Notes under the pieces: model-generated | Database searches by the model: none | What the model was told of the DNA's origin: nothing | The model's input: only the letters and a program-made list of their open reading frames with translations | NCBI GenBank assembly: GCA_043810345.1 | Contig: JBDROF010000018.1 | Location: 1-64,000 of the forward strand | From: QYOJ01 sp043810345 | Lineage (GTDB): Bacteria; Bacteroidota; Bacteroidia; Bacteroidales; FEN-979 | DNA: 64,000 nucleotides | Direction of reading: 5' to 3' | Shown: positions 25,906 to 34,786 of the stretch, in pieces | How the letters are laid out: each line of letters starts with the position of its first letter | Position numbering within the stretch: position 1 is the stretch's first letter | Position numbers and translations under genes: made by a program

Positions 25906-27630
25906 ATGAAGAAGTTACTCCTATTGCCTCTTTCTCTATTGGTCATACTCCCGGCTGTTTCGCTCTACTCACAAGAGATAACACAAAGCAACCCGGCAGA
26001 TCTGTTTCAAACCTCCGGAGAGATCTTTTTTACATTTGATATTGGATTTCCACGGGAGTTGGAATTCCTGACGAGGATCATTTCTATTGATAATGTTGCA
26101 GGAAATCAGGTTTTTGCTTACGCCAATAAAAAGGAGTTCCAGAATTTTCTTGACTTGGGCTATACTTACTCCATCCTTCCCCATCCGGGCTCGCTTCTGG
26201 ATGAAGTTCAACTCCGACCACCCGGTTCCGGCAACAGCTCGCTGAACACATGGAATTACTATCCAACCTACCAGGAGTACCTCGATTTCATGAATAATTT
26301 TGCCACTTCTTATCCTGATATCTGCAAAGTTGTTTTCATCGGCACAACCGTACTTGGAAGAGAGTTGACTTCGGTCAAGATTAGCGATAATGTGAACGAA
26401 CCGGAAGCAGAACCGGAATTCTTTTACACCTCTACGATGCATGGAGATGAAACCACGGGATATGTCACGATGCTCCATCTGATTGATTACCTTCTTTCCA
26501 ACTACGGTAGTGATCCACGGATCACAAACATTGTTGACAACACAGAGATCTACATCAATCCCCTGGCTAACCCGGATGGCACTTACTGGGGAGGGAATAG
26601 TACGGTTTATCAGGCGAAACGGTACAATGCAAACTGGGTGGATCTCAACCGGAATTTCCCGGATCCGGAGGATGGCCCCCATCCCGACGGGAATGCATGG
26701 CAGGATGAAACGATCGCCTTTATGGCTTTTGCCGACAGTAACCATTTTGTGATGGGGGCCAACTTTCATGGGGGGGCCGAAGTTTTCAACTACCCGTGGG
26801 ATACCTGGGCAAAACTGGCTGCCGATGATGATTGGTGGCAGTTCGTGGGACATGAATATGCCGACACCGCTCATCAATACAGTCCGCCGGGCTATATGTC
26901 GGGATTCAACAACGGCATCACCAACGGGTATCAATGGTATACTATCTCTGGAGGCCGGCAGGATTACATGAATTACTGGCATTCGGACCGGGAGGTGACA
27001 CTGGAGATCTCCAATGTGAAATTACTCCCTGCCAGCCAGCTTTTGAACCACTGGGAATACAACTACCGCTCACTTCTTAACTACATCGAGCAGGCCAACT
27101 ATGGCATACAGGGAATCGTAACCGATTCGGTTACAGGAGAACCGCTGCAGGCCACGATCTGTATTCCGGGTCACGACATTGATAATTCATACGTTACATC
27201 GAAACTTCCGTCAGGATATTACTCCCGGTTGCTCTATGAAGGAACCTATACCATGAATATTTCTACCATGGGCTATTTCCCGAAGACAGTACCTGATGTT
27301 ACTGTAACTAACCGGACCACAACTATCCTGAATGTGAAGCTGGTACCGTTGAATGTAGCTCTGAATGAACCCCGTCACGAACGTGTAACCATGGCTTATC
27401 CAAATCCAACCGAAGGCCTGATCGACCTCTTTCTGCCGGAAACAGGAATGACCCACGCCATGGTGGAATGTTTCGGGATGAACGGTAAAAAGGTCTTTTC
27501 CAGGCAACTGAACATGTCACAAGGCACGAGTTCTGTCGGACTCGATCTGGACAATCTGACGCCGGGATTATACCTGTTAAGGCTGACAAGCGGGATGACC
27601 AGCTATACGGATCGGTTGGTGATCCGCTAG
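25906..27630 (+). CDS. Secreted M14 zinc carboxypeptidase with T9SS tail
   Basis: About 574 residues from the second ATG of the ATGATG pair. A signal peptide (ending near SLYSQ) is followed by an M14 peptidase domain: TYQEYLDFMNNFATSYPDI, zinc ligands in HGDE (near residue 178) and FHGGAE (near 288), RYNANWVDLNRNFPD for substrate binding, and the catalytic Glu in REVTLEISN near 366. A carboxypeptidase regulatory-like beta domain (GIQGIVTDSVTGEPLQATI) and a T9SS sorting domain (AYPNPTEGLIDLFLP ... TPGLYLLRLTSG ... DRLVIR) follow. It probably digests peptides outside the cell, together with the M1 pair. Junction with dapA is ATGA-like. Confidence 0.9.
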   Translation: MKKLLLLPLSLLVILPAVSLYSQEITQSNPADLFQTSGEIFFTFDIGFPRELEFLTRIISIDNVAGNQVFAYANKKEFQNFLDLGYTYSILPHPGSLLDEVQLRPPGSGNSSLNTWNYYPTYQEYLDFMNNFATSYPDICKVVFIGTTVLGRELTSVKISDNVNEPEAEPEFFYTSTMHGDETTGYVTMLHLIDYLLSNYGSDPRITNIVDNTEIYINPLANPDGTYWGGNSTVYQAKRYNANWVDLNRNFPDPEDGPHPDGNAWQDETIAFMAFADSNHFVMGANFHGGAEVFNYPWDTWAKLAADDDWWQFVGHEYADTAHQYSPPGYMSGFNNGITNGYQWYTISGGRQDYMNYWHSDREVTLEISNVKLLPASQLLNHWEYNYRSLLNYIEQANYGIQGIVTDSVTGEPLQATICIPGHDIDNSYVTSKLPSGYYSRLLYEGTYTMNISTMGYFPKTVPDVTVTNRTTTILNVKLVPLNVALNEPRHERVTMAYPNPTEGLIDLFLPETGMTHAMVECFGMNGKKVFSRQLNMSQGTSSVGLDLDNLTPGLYLLRLTSGMTSYTDRLVIR

Positions 27631-28436
27631 AACCTGATCCCGATTCCAAAAACAACTCTGAAAAGGAACAGAAAGAGCAACGCGATCGCGATGCTTTTCC
27701 AGTAAATAGTTATTGTTTTTGGCTCTTCATCGAAAAAGAGGTCCTGCATCATCCCGGCCCTTATGTATATCGGGACAAGCATTAAGATCATTGATCCGTT
27801 CAGGAAGAGTTCATATAAGGAGATCTCAGGAAGTTTGATCAGACCGATGATGATGTTTCCGGTCACAAAAGGGAGCAGATATTGAAACAGAACAAATTTC
27901 CTGGCTTGATTACCTGGTAGAATATTCAGATAGGTGTTTGCCGTGAACAAAAGCTGGCGGGCCACTAGGAGCCCAAGGGTGAACATGGCTACAAGAGCAA
28001 AAAGGGTGATGATCATCTTCCCGGTATCCATGAAATAGAGATACATGATCACATAGCCGAATCCCTTGCTGAAGAGAGCTCCCATCATCATATCGCCGAA
28101 GAAGAAGACAACGCATTGGGCTGTCATCCACACCACCAGCAACTTCAGGATACCGGTCTCTTCAGCCACCCGGGTATAGAGAATCCATAACAGGATGCCG
28201 AACAGGAGGGCCAGGATAGGTCCCGTACTGAAGATCCCCTTTACGGCATCAGAGGTCCAGTCGTAACTTCTGACGAGGAAAAGGATTTGACCGTAAAAAA
28301 CTTCAGTGGAGATATCAAAGACAGATGCAGAAATAGCAGTAACAATACTGGTCAAACTAAAAATCAGCAGGTAAGCGATCAGGAAAAGGACCGTGGAATT
28401 GATACCGATGATGATTTGTTGCTTCCCGGTCAGCAT
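27627..28436 (-). CDS. Polytopic inner-membrane protein of unknown function
   Basis: A 269-residue protein with about seven hydrophobic spans (for example IGINSTVLFLIAYLLIFSLTSIV, TGPILALLFGILLWILY, LLVVWMTAQCVVFFFGDMM, MIITLFALVAMFTLGLLVA, and the C-terminal IYWKSIAIALLFLFLFRVVFG). A conserved-looking FFGDMMMGALFSKGFGY segment lies in the centre. I do not recognise the family. It begins 5 bases after the alpha-oxoamine synthase gene and is surely co-transcribed with it, hinting at a role in membrane lipid metabolism or transport. It overlaps the M14 gene tail by four bases. Confidence 0.7.
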   Translation of the reverse strand: MLTGKQQIIIGINSTVLFLIAYLLIFSLTSIVTAISASVFDISTEVFYGQILFLVRSYDWTSDAVKGIFSTGPILALLFGILLWILYTRVAEETGILKLLVVWMTAQCVVFFFGDMMMGALFSKGFGYVIMYLYFMDTGKMIITLFALVAMFTLGLLVARQLLFTANTYLNILPGNQARKFVLFQYLLPFVTGNIIIGLIKLPEISLYELFLNGSMILMLVPIYIRAGMMQDLFFDEEPKTITIYWKSIAIALLFLFLFRVVFGIGIRF

Positions 28437-28441
28437 CCGGT

Positions 28442-29695
28442 TTAGTATTTGTCGGCTACGTTGGGAAAGGTTCCGTCAGAGTATTTGCCGTTATCCAGTT
28501 TATTCCTGACTTCGGAGAAAGCGTCGATGGTATAGTTCACATCCTCCAAGGTATGAACAGCTGTTGGGATTAAACGTAACATGAGTACTCCTTTGGGTAC
28601 AACCGGGTAGATCACAATAGAGCAGAAGATGCCATAGTTTTCCCGAAGATCAGCAACAATTTGAGCTCCTTCACCGAGCCCTCCCTTCAGAAACACGGGC
28701 GTAACAGGAGATGCTGTTTTTCCCAAATCGAATCCTTTTTCTTTGAGGCCGCTTTGCAACGCCCGGACAATGATCCATAGATTCTCTTTCAGTTCAGGTT
28801 TAGTCCTGAGCAGCTCCAGCCGTTTCAATGCCCCGATTACCATGGGCATTGGAAGGGATTTGGCGTAGATCTGTGAACGCATATTGAAGGCAAGAGCCTT
28901 GATGATGGGTTTGTCTGATGCTACAAATCCACCGATTCCAGCCATTGCTTTTGCGAAGGTACCGAAGTACACGTCAACCTTGTCCATCACCTGTTGTTCC
29001 TCACTGGTCCCGGCCCCGGTGAGTCCCATGGTCCCAAATCCGTGGGCGTCATCGACGAGCAAACGGAAGCCGTATTTCTCTTTGAACTGCAAAATTCCAG
29101 GAAGGTTCCCGAGATCACCGGCCATGCCATATACGCCTTCCGTGATCACCAGGATTCCACCTCCGGTCTGGTCAGCAAGTTTCCGGGCCCGCTTCAGGGA
29201 TTTTTCCAGTTTCTCCAAGTCGTTGTGCGGATATACGAACCGCTTGCCCATATGCATCCGTAATCCGTCGATGATACAGGCATGGGCTTCGGAATCATAC
29301 ACCACCACATCGTGCCGATCAATCAGAGAATCGATGATGGAGACCATTCCCATATATCCATAGTTCAACAGGTAGGCTGCCTCTTTCCTTTCAAATGCTG
29401 CCAGTTCCCGTTCCAGTTGTTCATGATACTCCGTTTGCCCCGACATCATCCTGGCTCCCATAGGGTAAGCCATTCCGTAAGCTTTAGCTGCTTTTGCATC
29501 TGCCTCACGGACTTCGGGGTGATTGGCCAGCCCAAGATAATTGTTCAGACTCCAGACAAGGACGGGTTTCCCCCGGAAATGCATTCGGTTTGAGATCTCT
29601 CCCTCGAGTTTTGGGAAATAGTAATATCCCCACCCATAATCAGCATATTGGCCCAACGGGCCCATGTTGGCAACTACTTTTTCAAATATATCCAC
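28442..29695 (-). CDS. Alpha-oxoamine synthase (KBL/serine palmitoyltransferase-like)
   Basis: A 417-residue PLP enzyme of the alpha-oxoamine synthase group, which condenses an amino acid with an acyl thioester and releases CO2. Visible: WSLNNYLGLANHPEV, DSEAHACIIDGLRMHMG, LLVDDAHGFGTMGLTG, and the PLP-lysine in YFGTFAKAMAGIGGF near residue 245. The family includes 2-amino-3-ketobutyrate CoA ligase, serine palmitoyltransferase and cysteate acyltransferase for sulfonolipids. Bacteroidota use the latter two for sphingolipids and sulfonolipids, and the membrane-protein partner favours a lipid role; the amino-acid substrate cannot be read from the sequence alone. Confidence 0.85.
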   Translation of the reverse strand: MDIFEKVVANMGPLGQYADYGWGYYYFPKLEGEISNRMHFRGKPVLVWSLNNYLGLANHPEVREADAKAAKAYGMAYPMGARMMSGQTEYHEQLERELAAFERKEAAYLLNYGYMGMVSIIDSLIDRHDVVVYDSEAHACIIDGLRMHMGKRFVYPHNDLEKLEKSLKRARKLADQTGGGILVITEGVYGMAGDLGNLPGILQFKEKYGFRLLVDDAHGFGTMGLTGAGTSEEQQVMDKVDVYFGTFAKAMAGIGGFVASDKPIIKALAFNMRSQIYAKSLPMPMVIGALKRLELLRTKPELKENLWIIVRALQSGLKEKGFDLGKTASPVTPVFLKGGLGEGAQIVADLRENYGIFCSIVIYPVVPKGVLMLRLIPTAVHTLEDVNYTIDAFSEVRNKLDNGKYSDGTFPNVADKY

Positions 29696-29736
29696 AGTTC
29701 TTGCGTTTTAGTTTATCCGGTGAATCATTTAGACCA

Positions 29737-29744
29737 CAAAAGTA
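29737..29744 (-). promoter_or_regulatory. -7 box TACTTTTG for the alpha-oxoamine synthase operon
   Basis: Exact TAnnTTTG match on the minus strand (CAAAAGTA on the plus strand), 41 bases before the ATG at 29695. It lies within 13 bases of the plus-strand -7 box of bamD, so the two divergent promoters overlap. Confidence 0.55.
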
Positions 29745-29756
29745 TTTAAAAATTTG

Positions 29757-29764
29757 TAATTTTG
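29757..29764 (+). promoter_or_regulatory. -7 box TAATTTTG for bamD operon
   Basis: Exact TAnnTTTG match. The bamD ATG at 29769 follows after four intervening bases, implying a leaderless or nearly leaderless mRNA for the first gene. Confidence 0.55.
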
Positions 29765-29768
29765 CAGC

Positions 29769-30617
29769 ATGAAACGGATCAGGCAATTTGGTTTTATCTT
29801 CCTCATTGGAATAGCTGCTTTCTCCTGTAAACACAGCAAACTTCTGAAGAATCCGGATCTTGACACCAAATACCAGGCGGCCATTGTCTACTTCAACGAA
29901 CAGGACTACTCCAGGGCTTTACAATTATTTGATCAAATGATGGGGGCGATCCGTGCCACCGATAAGGCAGAGGATCTCTATTATTATTATTCGTATTGTT
30001 ATTACCACCAGAAAGATTACACCCTGGCCTCCTATTACTTTAAACGATATTATACCAGTTTCCCGAACAGCAAGCGGGCCGAGGAATGTCTTTTCATGAG
30101 TGCCTATTGCAATTACCTAAACTCCCCGGTATACAGCCTGGATCAAACCAGTACCACTGACGCCATCAAAGAGCTGCAACTATTCATGAACATTTATCCC
30201 AAGAGCAAGCGGATTCCGGAATGTAACGACCTGATCGATAAACTACGTGCGAAACTGGAGTTGAAGGATTACAAAATCACAAAACTCTATTACAGGATGG
30301 GAGACTATGCTGCTGCGATTACGGGGTTCCACAACATACTGAAGGAGTTTTCGGAGACTGTTCACCGGGAGGAGATCCTGTTTCTGGTGATAAAATCCTA
30401 TTCCAAATATGCCCATCTGAGTGTAAAAGAGAAGCAATATGAGCGGCACACCAATACCACTCTTGCATTTCAGGATTTCTATAAGGAGTTCCCGACCAGC
30501 AAATTTGCCGGTGAAGCTGCAGAGCTGAGTGAAAAATCACGGGAGCTTTTACAGTACATGGTTAATAAAAATAAAGACCTAGTCGAAAAACAAAGTAAAC
30601 GAGAAAGATTTAAATAG
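29769..30617 (+). CDS. bamD: Outer membrane protein assembly lipoprotein BamD
   Basis: A 282-residue lipoprotein with TPR-like helices; a subunit of the BAM machine that inserts beta-barrels into the outer membrane. Lipobox FSC near residue 19-22 (IAAFSC), then YQAAIVYFNEQDYSRALQLFDQM, YYYYSYCYYHQKDYTLASYYFKRYYTSFPNS (TPR pairs), and further repeats up to residue 260. First gene of the bamD-rpoZ-coaBC-DUF4835-recN run that is conserved in Bacteroidota; spacing to rpoZ is two bases. Length is typical. Confidence 0.93.
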   Translation: MKRIRQFGFIFLIGIAAFSCKHSKLLKNPDLDTKYQAAIVYFNEQDYSRALQLFDQMMGAIRATDKAEDLYYYYSYCYYHQKDYTLASYYFKRYYTSFPNSKRAEECLFMSAYCNYLNSPVYSLDQTSTTDAIKELQLFMNIYPKSKRIPECNDLIDKLRAKLELKDYKITKLYYRMGDYAAAITGFHNILKEFSETVHREEILFLVIKSYSKYAHLSVKEKQYERHTNTTLAFQDFYKEFPTSKFAGEAAELSEKSRELLQYMVNKNKDLVEKQSKRERFK

Positions 30618-30619
30618 AA

Positions 30620-30958
30620 ATGGATTATAAGAAAGTGAAGACAGATGTAGTTTCAGTTACCCGGAATATTGAAGATTTTACCGGTAGCACTGGCAATGTG
30701 TACGAAACGGTTTCCGTGATTTCCAAGCGGGCAAACCAGATTTCAGCAGAGATGAAAGAGGAGCTGAATCAGAAGATCTCCGAATTTGCTACCACGACAG
30801 ATAACCTGGAAGAGGTCTTTGAAAACCGGGAGCAGATCGAAATTGCTAAATATTACGAGCACCTTCCGAAACCAACTTTGATCGCCATTCATGAGTATGT
30901 GAAAGACGAGATCTACTTCCGCAAACCTGAACCGGAGCAGAAAGAAGAGATCATTTAA
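30620..30958 (+). CDS. rpoZ: RNA polymerase omega-like subunit (Bacteroidota type)
   Basis: A 112-residue protein placed two bases after bamD. It matches the Bacteroidota proteins assigned to the omega/Rpb6 family: DYKKVKTDVVSVTRNI at the start, NVYETVSVISKRANQIS (the conserved omega helix with SxRANQI), and a later KPTLIAIHEYVKDEI. Omega holds the beta-prime subunit during RNA polymerase assembly. The similarity to E. coli omega is limited to the central helix, so the symbol rests largely on that motif and on gene order. Confidence 0.85.
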   Translation: MDYKKVKTDVVSVTRNIEDFTGSTGNVYETVSVISKRANQISAEMKEELNQKISEFATTTDNLEEVFENREQIEIAKYYEHLPKPTLIAIHEYVKDEIYFRKPEPEQKEEII

Positions 30959-30968
30959 TCATTCCCGG

Positions 30969-32174
30969 ATGCTGAAAGGGAAACATATCGTAATCGGCAT
31001 CACCGGCGGAATCGCTGCGTTTAAAATCCCATATCTGGTCAGGTTGCTCGTTCGGGAGGGAGCACAGGTTCGCGTGATCATGACGCCTGCTGCCAAAGAT
31101 TTTGTAACCCCACTTACCCTGGCTACCCTTTCCCGGCATGATGTCATCTTTCATCCCTTTAACCATGAAACGGGAGTCTGGAACAGCCATGTTGAATTAG
31201 GGCAGTGGGCTGACCTGATGCTTTTTGCCCCAGCAACAGCAAATACGCTGGGCAAGATGGCTCACGGTGTAGCGGATAATTTTCTGGTTACGGCCTATCT
31301 CTCCGCCAAATGCCCAGTGATGATCGCTCCTTCTATGGACCTCGATATGTTTCAGCATCCAACCACCCGTAAAAACCTGGAAATCCTTCAAGGCTTTGGA
31401 AACATCATCATTGATGCCCAGGTTGGTGAACTGGCAAGCGGGCTCTCAGGACCGGGACGAATGGAAGAGCCGGAGAACATCCTTAAGATTATCAAAGATT
31501 TTTTTTTTCAAAGACAGGAGCTGACCGGTAAACGGATCCTGGTAACAGCTGGTCCCACATTTGAGAAGATAGACCCGGTACGCTTTATAGGCAATTACTC
31601 TTCAGGGTTGATGGGATTCAGCCTGGCAGAAGAGGTCGCCGGCAGGGGAGGAGAGGTGGTCCTGGTCTCCGGTCCGGTAACGCTCTCGACCTGCCATCCA
31701 GGTATTATGCGGGTGGACGTAACAACTACTTCGGAAATGCTCCAGACCTGTCTGGATCATATCGGGGAGACAGACATCCTGATCATGGCAGCTGCAGTTG
31801 CCGACTATACCGTGCAGAATCCTGCTACAGAAAAACTAAAAAAGAGACCGGAAAAACTGACACTTACCCTTCATCCCACACCTGACATTTTAGTGGAACT
31901 AGGAAAACGGAAGAGATCCGGGCAGTGTTTTGTCGGATTTGCGCTGGAAACAGAAGATGCCCTGGAGAACGCCAGGAAAAAACTAAAAAGCAAATCCCTT
32001 GACCTGATCGTGATGAACTCTCTGAAAGAGAAGGGCGCCGGGTTCGGAGTCAACACCAATAAAGTGACCATTCTTACCAGATCAGGTCAAACGATCAAAG
32101 GGAAACTCAAACCGAAAAAAGAGGTTGCCTCAGATATTGTTGATGAGATCCTAGCAACCCTTAACACAACATAA
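30969..32174 (+). CDS. coaBC: Bifunctional phosphopantothenoylcysteine decarboxylase/phosphopantothenate-cysteine ligase
   Basis: A 401-residue two-domain enzyme (Dfp) of coenzyme A synthesis. The N-terminal CoaC half binds FMN: IVIGITGGIAAFKIPYLVR, the catalytic His in NSHVELGQWADLM, APATANTLGKMAHGVADN, and the clamp APSMDLDMF, where Bacteroidota have Asp instead of the usual Asn. The CoaB half, from about residue 185, shows GKRILVTAGPTFEKIDPVRFIGNYSSG, MAAAVADYT, LKKRPEKLTLTLHPTPDIL and FVGFALETED. Length is normal. It is followed by DUF4835 after five bases. Confidence 0.95.
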   Translation: MLKGKHIVIGITGGIAAFKIPYLVRLLVREGAQVRVIMTPAAKDFVTPLTLATLSRHDVIFHPFNHETGVWNSHVELGQWADLMLFAPATANTLGKMAHGVADNFLVTAYLSAKCPVMIAPSMDLDMFQHPTTRKNLEILQGFGNIIIDAQVGELASGLSGPGRMEEPENILKIIKDFFFQRQELTGKRILVTAGPTFEKIDPVRFIGNYSSGLMGFSLAEEVAGRGGEVVLVSGPVTLSTCHPGIMRVDVTTTSEMLQTCLDHIGETDILIMAAAVADYTVQNPATEKLKKRPEKLTLTLHPTPDILVELGKRKRSGQCFVGFALETEDALENARKKLKSKSLDLIVMNSLKEKGAGFGVNTNKVTILTRSGQTIKGKLKPKKEVASDIVDEILATLNTT

Positions 32175-32179
32175 TCACG

Positions 32180-33085
32180 ATGAGAAAGATCATATTGCTC
32201 CTCTTTCTGGTAGTAGCCACCATTCAACTTAAGGCACAGGAACTTGATTGCATTGTCAGTGTTTCTGCACCCAGATTAGAGGGTACAGATAAGCAGGTAT
32301 TTGAAACCCTCCAGACGGCGATTTATGAATTTATGAACAATCGCACCTGGACCAATTACCGTATAAAGGTGGAGGAACGGATTGAATGCACCATCCTGGT
32401 TACGATCAATGAGCGTCCTTCGGGGGATGAATTTAAGGGAACATTGAACCTGGTGTTGAGAAGACCGGTGTTCAACACGGCTTACAATACTATTCTGCTC
32501 AACTATATTGACAGAGATTTTACATTCAAATATATTGAATACCAACCACTTGATTTCTCAGACGGGGTGTATTCCTCCAACCTGACCTCCACACTTGCTT
32601 TTTATACTTATATGTTTCTGGGTCTCTATTTCGATTCCTTTGCCTTGCATGGCGGGACACCCTTTTTTGAAAAAGCGCAAGAGGTGGTCAATACGGCTCA
32701 AAGCTCCCAGGAATCAGGCTGGAAAGCATTTGAGAGTGATAAGAATCGGTACTGGATGGTTGTCAATCTCCTCAATCCTGGCAACTCGGCCCTTCGTGAT
32801 TTTTCTTACTTGTTCCATCGGCAGGGATTGGACCAGATGTATGAACGGGTTGATCTCGGCAGAGCTAAGGTGACGGAAAGCCTGGACCTGCTGAAGAAGA
32901 TTTCCAATGCCCGACCTGGTCTGTTCAACTTGCAACTGGTTCTGGATGCAAAAAAAGATGAGTTTGTGAACATCTACTCTGATCAACGGGTCCCACCTAT
33001 GGAGAAGAACAATGTGGTCAACCTGCTGAAAGATATCGACCCTGCCAATAGCTCGAAATACCAGGCAATCTTGGAAGGAAAATAG
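32180..33085 (+). CDS. DUF4835 family exported protein
   Basis: A 301-residue protein with a signal peptide (MRKIILLLFLVVATIQLKAQ) and the DUF4835 pattern: ELDCIVSVSAPRLEGTDKQVFETLQTAIYEFMNNRTWT, IECTILVTI, FNTAYNTILLNYIDRDFTFKYIEYQPLDF and LTSTLAFYTYMFLGLYFDSFA. Its role is unknown. Gene order (coaBC-DUF4835-recN) is conserved in Bacteroidota, and it probably acts in the periplasm. It has no enzymatic motif. Confidence 0.85.
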   Translation: MRKIILLLFLVVATIQLKAQELDCIVSVSAPRLEGTDKQVFETLQTAIYEFMNNRTWTNYRIKVEERIECTILVTINERPSGDEFKGTLNLVLRRPVFNTAYNTILLNYIDRDFTFKYIEYQPLDFSDGVYSSNLTSTLAFYTYMFLGLYFDSFALHGGTPFFEKAQEVVNTAQSSQESGWKAFESDKNRYWMVVNLLNPGNSALRDFSYLFHRQGLDQMYERVDLGRAKVTESLDLLKKISNARPGLFNLQLVLDAKKDEFVNIYSDQRVPPMEKNNVVNLLKDIDPANSSKYQAILEGK

Positions 33086-33105
33086 TTGATAATTAATTGT
33101 TTCTC

Positions 33106-34761
33106 ATGCTATTAAAGCTCTTTATTGAAAATTATGCTTTAATACAGAAGCTAGAGATCGATTGGAGTGAAGGTTTCTCTGTCATTACCGGTGAAACCGG
33201 CGCCGGGAAGTCCATTCTGGTTGGAGCGCTTTCGTTGATACTGGGTCAGCGAGCCGAACCATCTGTGCTGTTCAATAAAGAGGCCAAGTGCATTGTGGAA
33301 GGGACATTCAGAATATCCACCTACGGGCTGGAACGATATTTTATTGAGCAAGAACTAGATTACGAAGAGCATCTGAACCTAAGGAGGGAGATCTCGCCAA
33401 ACGGAAAATCCCGGGCCTTTATCAATGATACACCCGTTAACCTTACTCAATTGAAAGAGCTGGGAGACAGGTTGGTGAATGTTCACTCCCAACATTCGAT
33501 CACGACTCTGAATCAGGCCAACTTCCAACTTGAGATCCTCGACGACTATGCCTCCATTCAACCTCAGGTTCAGGAATTTCGGGAAAAGTTCAGAGTCCAG
33601 GTTACGAGGCGTTCGGAACTTTCGGTGCTGATTGAGCAGGAATCACGGTTGCGTGGAGATGCCGACTACCTGAACTTCTTGTTTGATGAACTGGATCAGG
33701 CTGCCCTCGTGGAGGGTGAACAACAGGAACTGGAAGATAAGCTGGCTTTACTGACCCATGCGGAAGAGATAAAAAATGGTCTTTCCTTTTCTTCCCATCT
33801 GCTGGAGAGTGCAGACACTAATCTCCTGGGCATGTTTGCTGAGATCCTGACTGCCCTGAAAGGGATCTCAGGATTTCATCAGGATGTGGCAGAGATGGTT
33901 AATCGTCTGGATAGCAACCTGATCGACATTAAAGATATCACAAAAGAATTGCAGAAACTGGAGGCGGACATTCAAGTAGATCCGCGGGAGTCAGAACAAA
34001 TTTCAACCCGACTGGACCTGATTTACCGCTTGCAGAAAAAGCATCAGGTTGCCTCCATCGAAGCATTGCTCAAGATCAGGGAGGAGCTGTCGGTGAAACT
34101 ATGCGAGACTGAGACCCTGGATGAGCGCATTGTCCAGCTCGGGAAAGAGATTGATTTAGCTGAACAGGCGCTGTTTGCACTGGCAAGGAAGATCTCAGTG
34201 GCCCGGGGTAAATCGATACCTGACTTTGAACACGAGATCGTCACCTTACTTAGAGAGCTGGGGATGCCATCTGCCCAGTTCTCCATAGTCTGTAAAAAAG
34301 AAGAGGAGTTAACGGTCGACGGACTGGACACGGTGAAATTCCTCTTCAGTGCCAACAAAGGAGTGGCACCGGATGACGTTTCAAAGATCGCTTCCGGAGG
34401 TGAATTATCAAGGTTGATGCTCAGTGTCAAGTCGATGATCAGTCGGAAAAACCTTTTACCAACCATTATTTTCGATGAAATCGACAGCGGGGTTTCAGGA
34501 GATATTGCCGGCAAAGTAGGGATGATCCTTAATCGGATGGGGACTAACATGCAGGTCATCGTGATTACCCATTTGCCACAGATTGCCGGAAGGGGGAGTG
34601 CCCATTACTGCGTCTTCAAAGAGGATGTCAATGGTATCACCCGTTCGAAAATTCGCAAATTAACACCGGACGAAAGGATTGAAGAGATTGCAAAGATGGT
34701 CAGCAGCGACCGGCTTACCGATGCCTCTTACCAGACCGCCAAAGAGTTGTTAATTAATTGA
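33106..34761 (+). CDS. recN: DNA repair protein RecN
   Basis: A 551-residue SMC-like ATPase that acts in double-strand break repair. Head domain halves at both ends: FIENYALIQKLEIDW, Walker A TGETGAGKS near residue 30, then coiled-coil arms, and SIASGGELSRLMLSVKSM with Walker B PTIIFDEIDSGVSG and TH LPQIA near the C-terminus. The ATG at 33106 is preferred over an in-frame TTG at 33097. Last intact gene of the bamD operon; the broken fabI follows 25 bases later. Confidence 0.95.
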   Translation: MLLKLFIENYALIQKLEIDWSEGFSVITGETGAGKSILVGALSLILGQRAEPSVLFNKEAKCIVEGTFRISTYGLERYFIEQELDYEEHLNLRREISPNGKSRAFINDTPVNLTQLKELGDRLVNVHSQHSITTLNQANFQLEILDDYASIQPQVQEFREKFRVQVTRRSELSVLIEQESRLRGDADYLNFLFDELDQAALVEGEQQELEDKLALLTHAEEIKNGLSFSSHLLESADTNLLGMFAEILTALKGISGFHQDVAEMVNRLDSNLIDIKDITKELQKLEADIQVDPRESEQISTRLDLIYRLQKKHQVASIEALLKIREELSVKLCETETLDERIVQLGKEIDLAEQALFALARKISVARGKSIPDFEHEIVTLLRELGMPSAQFSIVCKKEEELTVDGLDTVKFLFSANKGVAPDDVSKIASGGELSRLMLSVKSMISRKNLLPTIIFDEIDSGVSGDIAGKVGMILNRMGTNMQVIVITHLPQIAGRGSAHYCVFKEDVNGITRSKIRKLTPDERIEEIAKMVSSDRLTDASYQTAKELLIN

Positions 34762-34786
34762 ACACATCAGTAAGATGAACCACTTT

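Noticed and set aside
25969..26982. 337-codon open frame opposite the M14 carboxypeptidase
   Set aside because: Antisense shadow; the plus-strand frame has a signal peptide, zinc site and T9SS tail.
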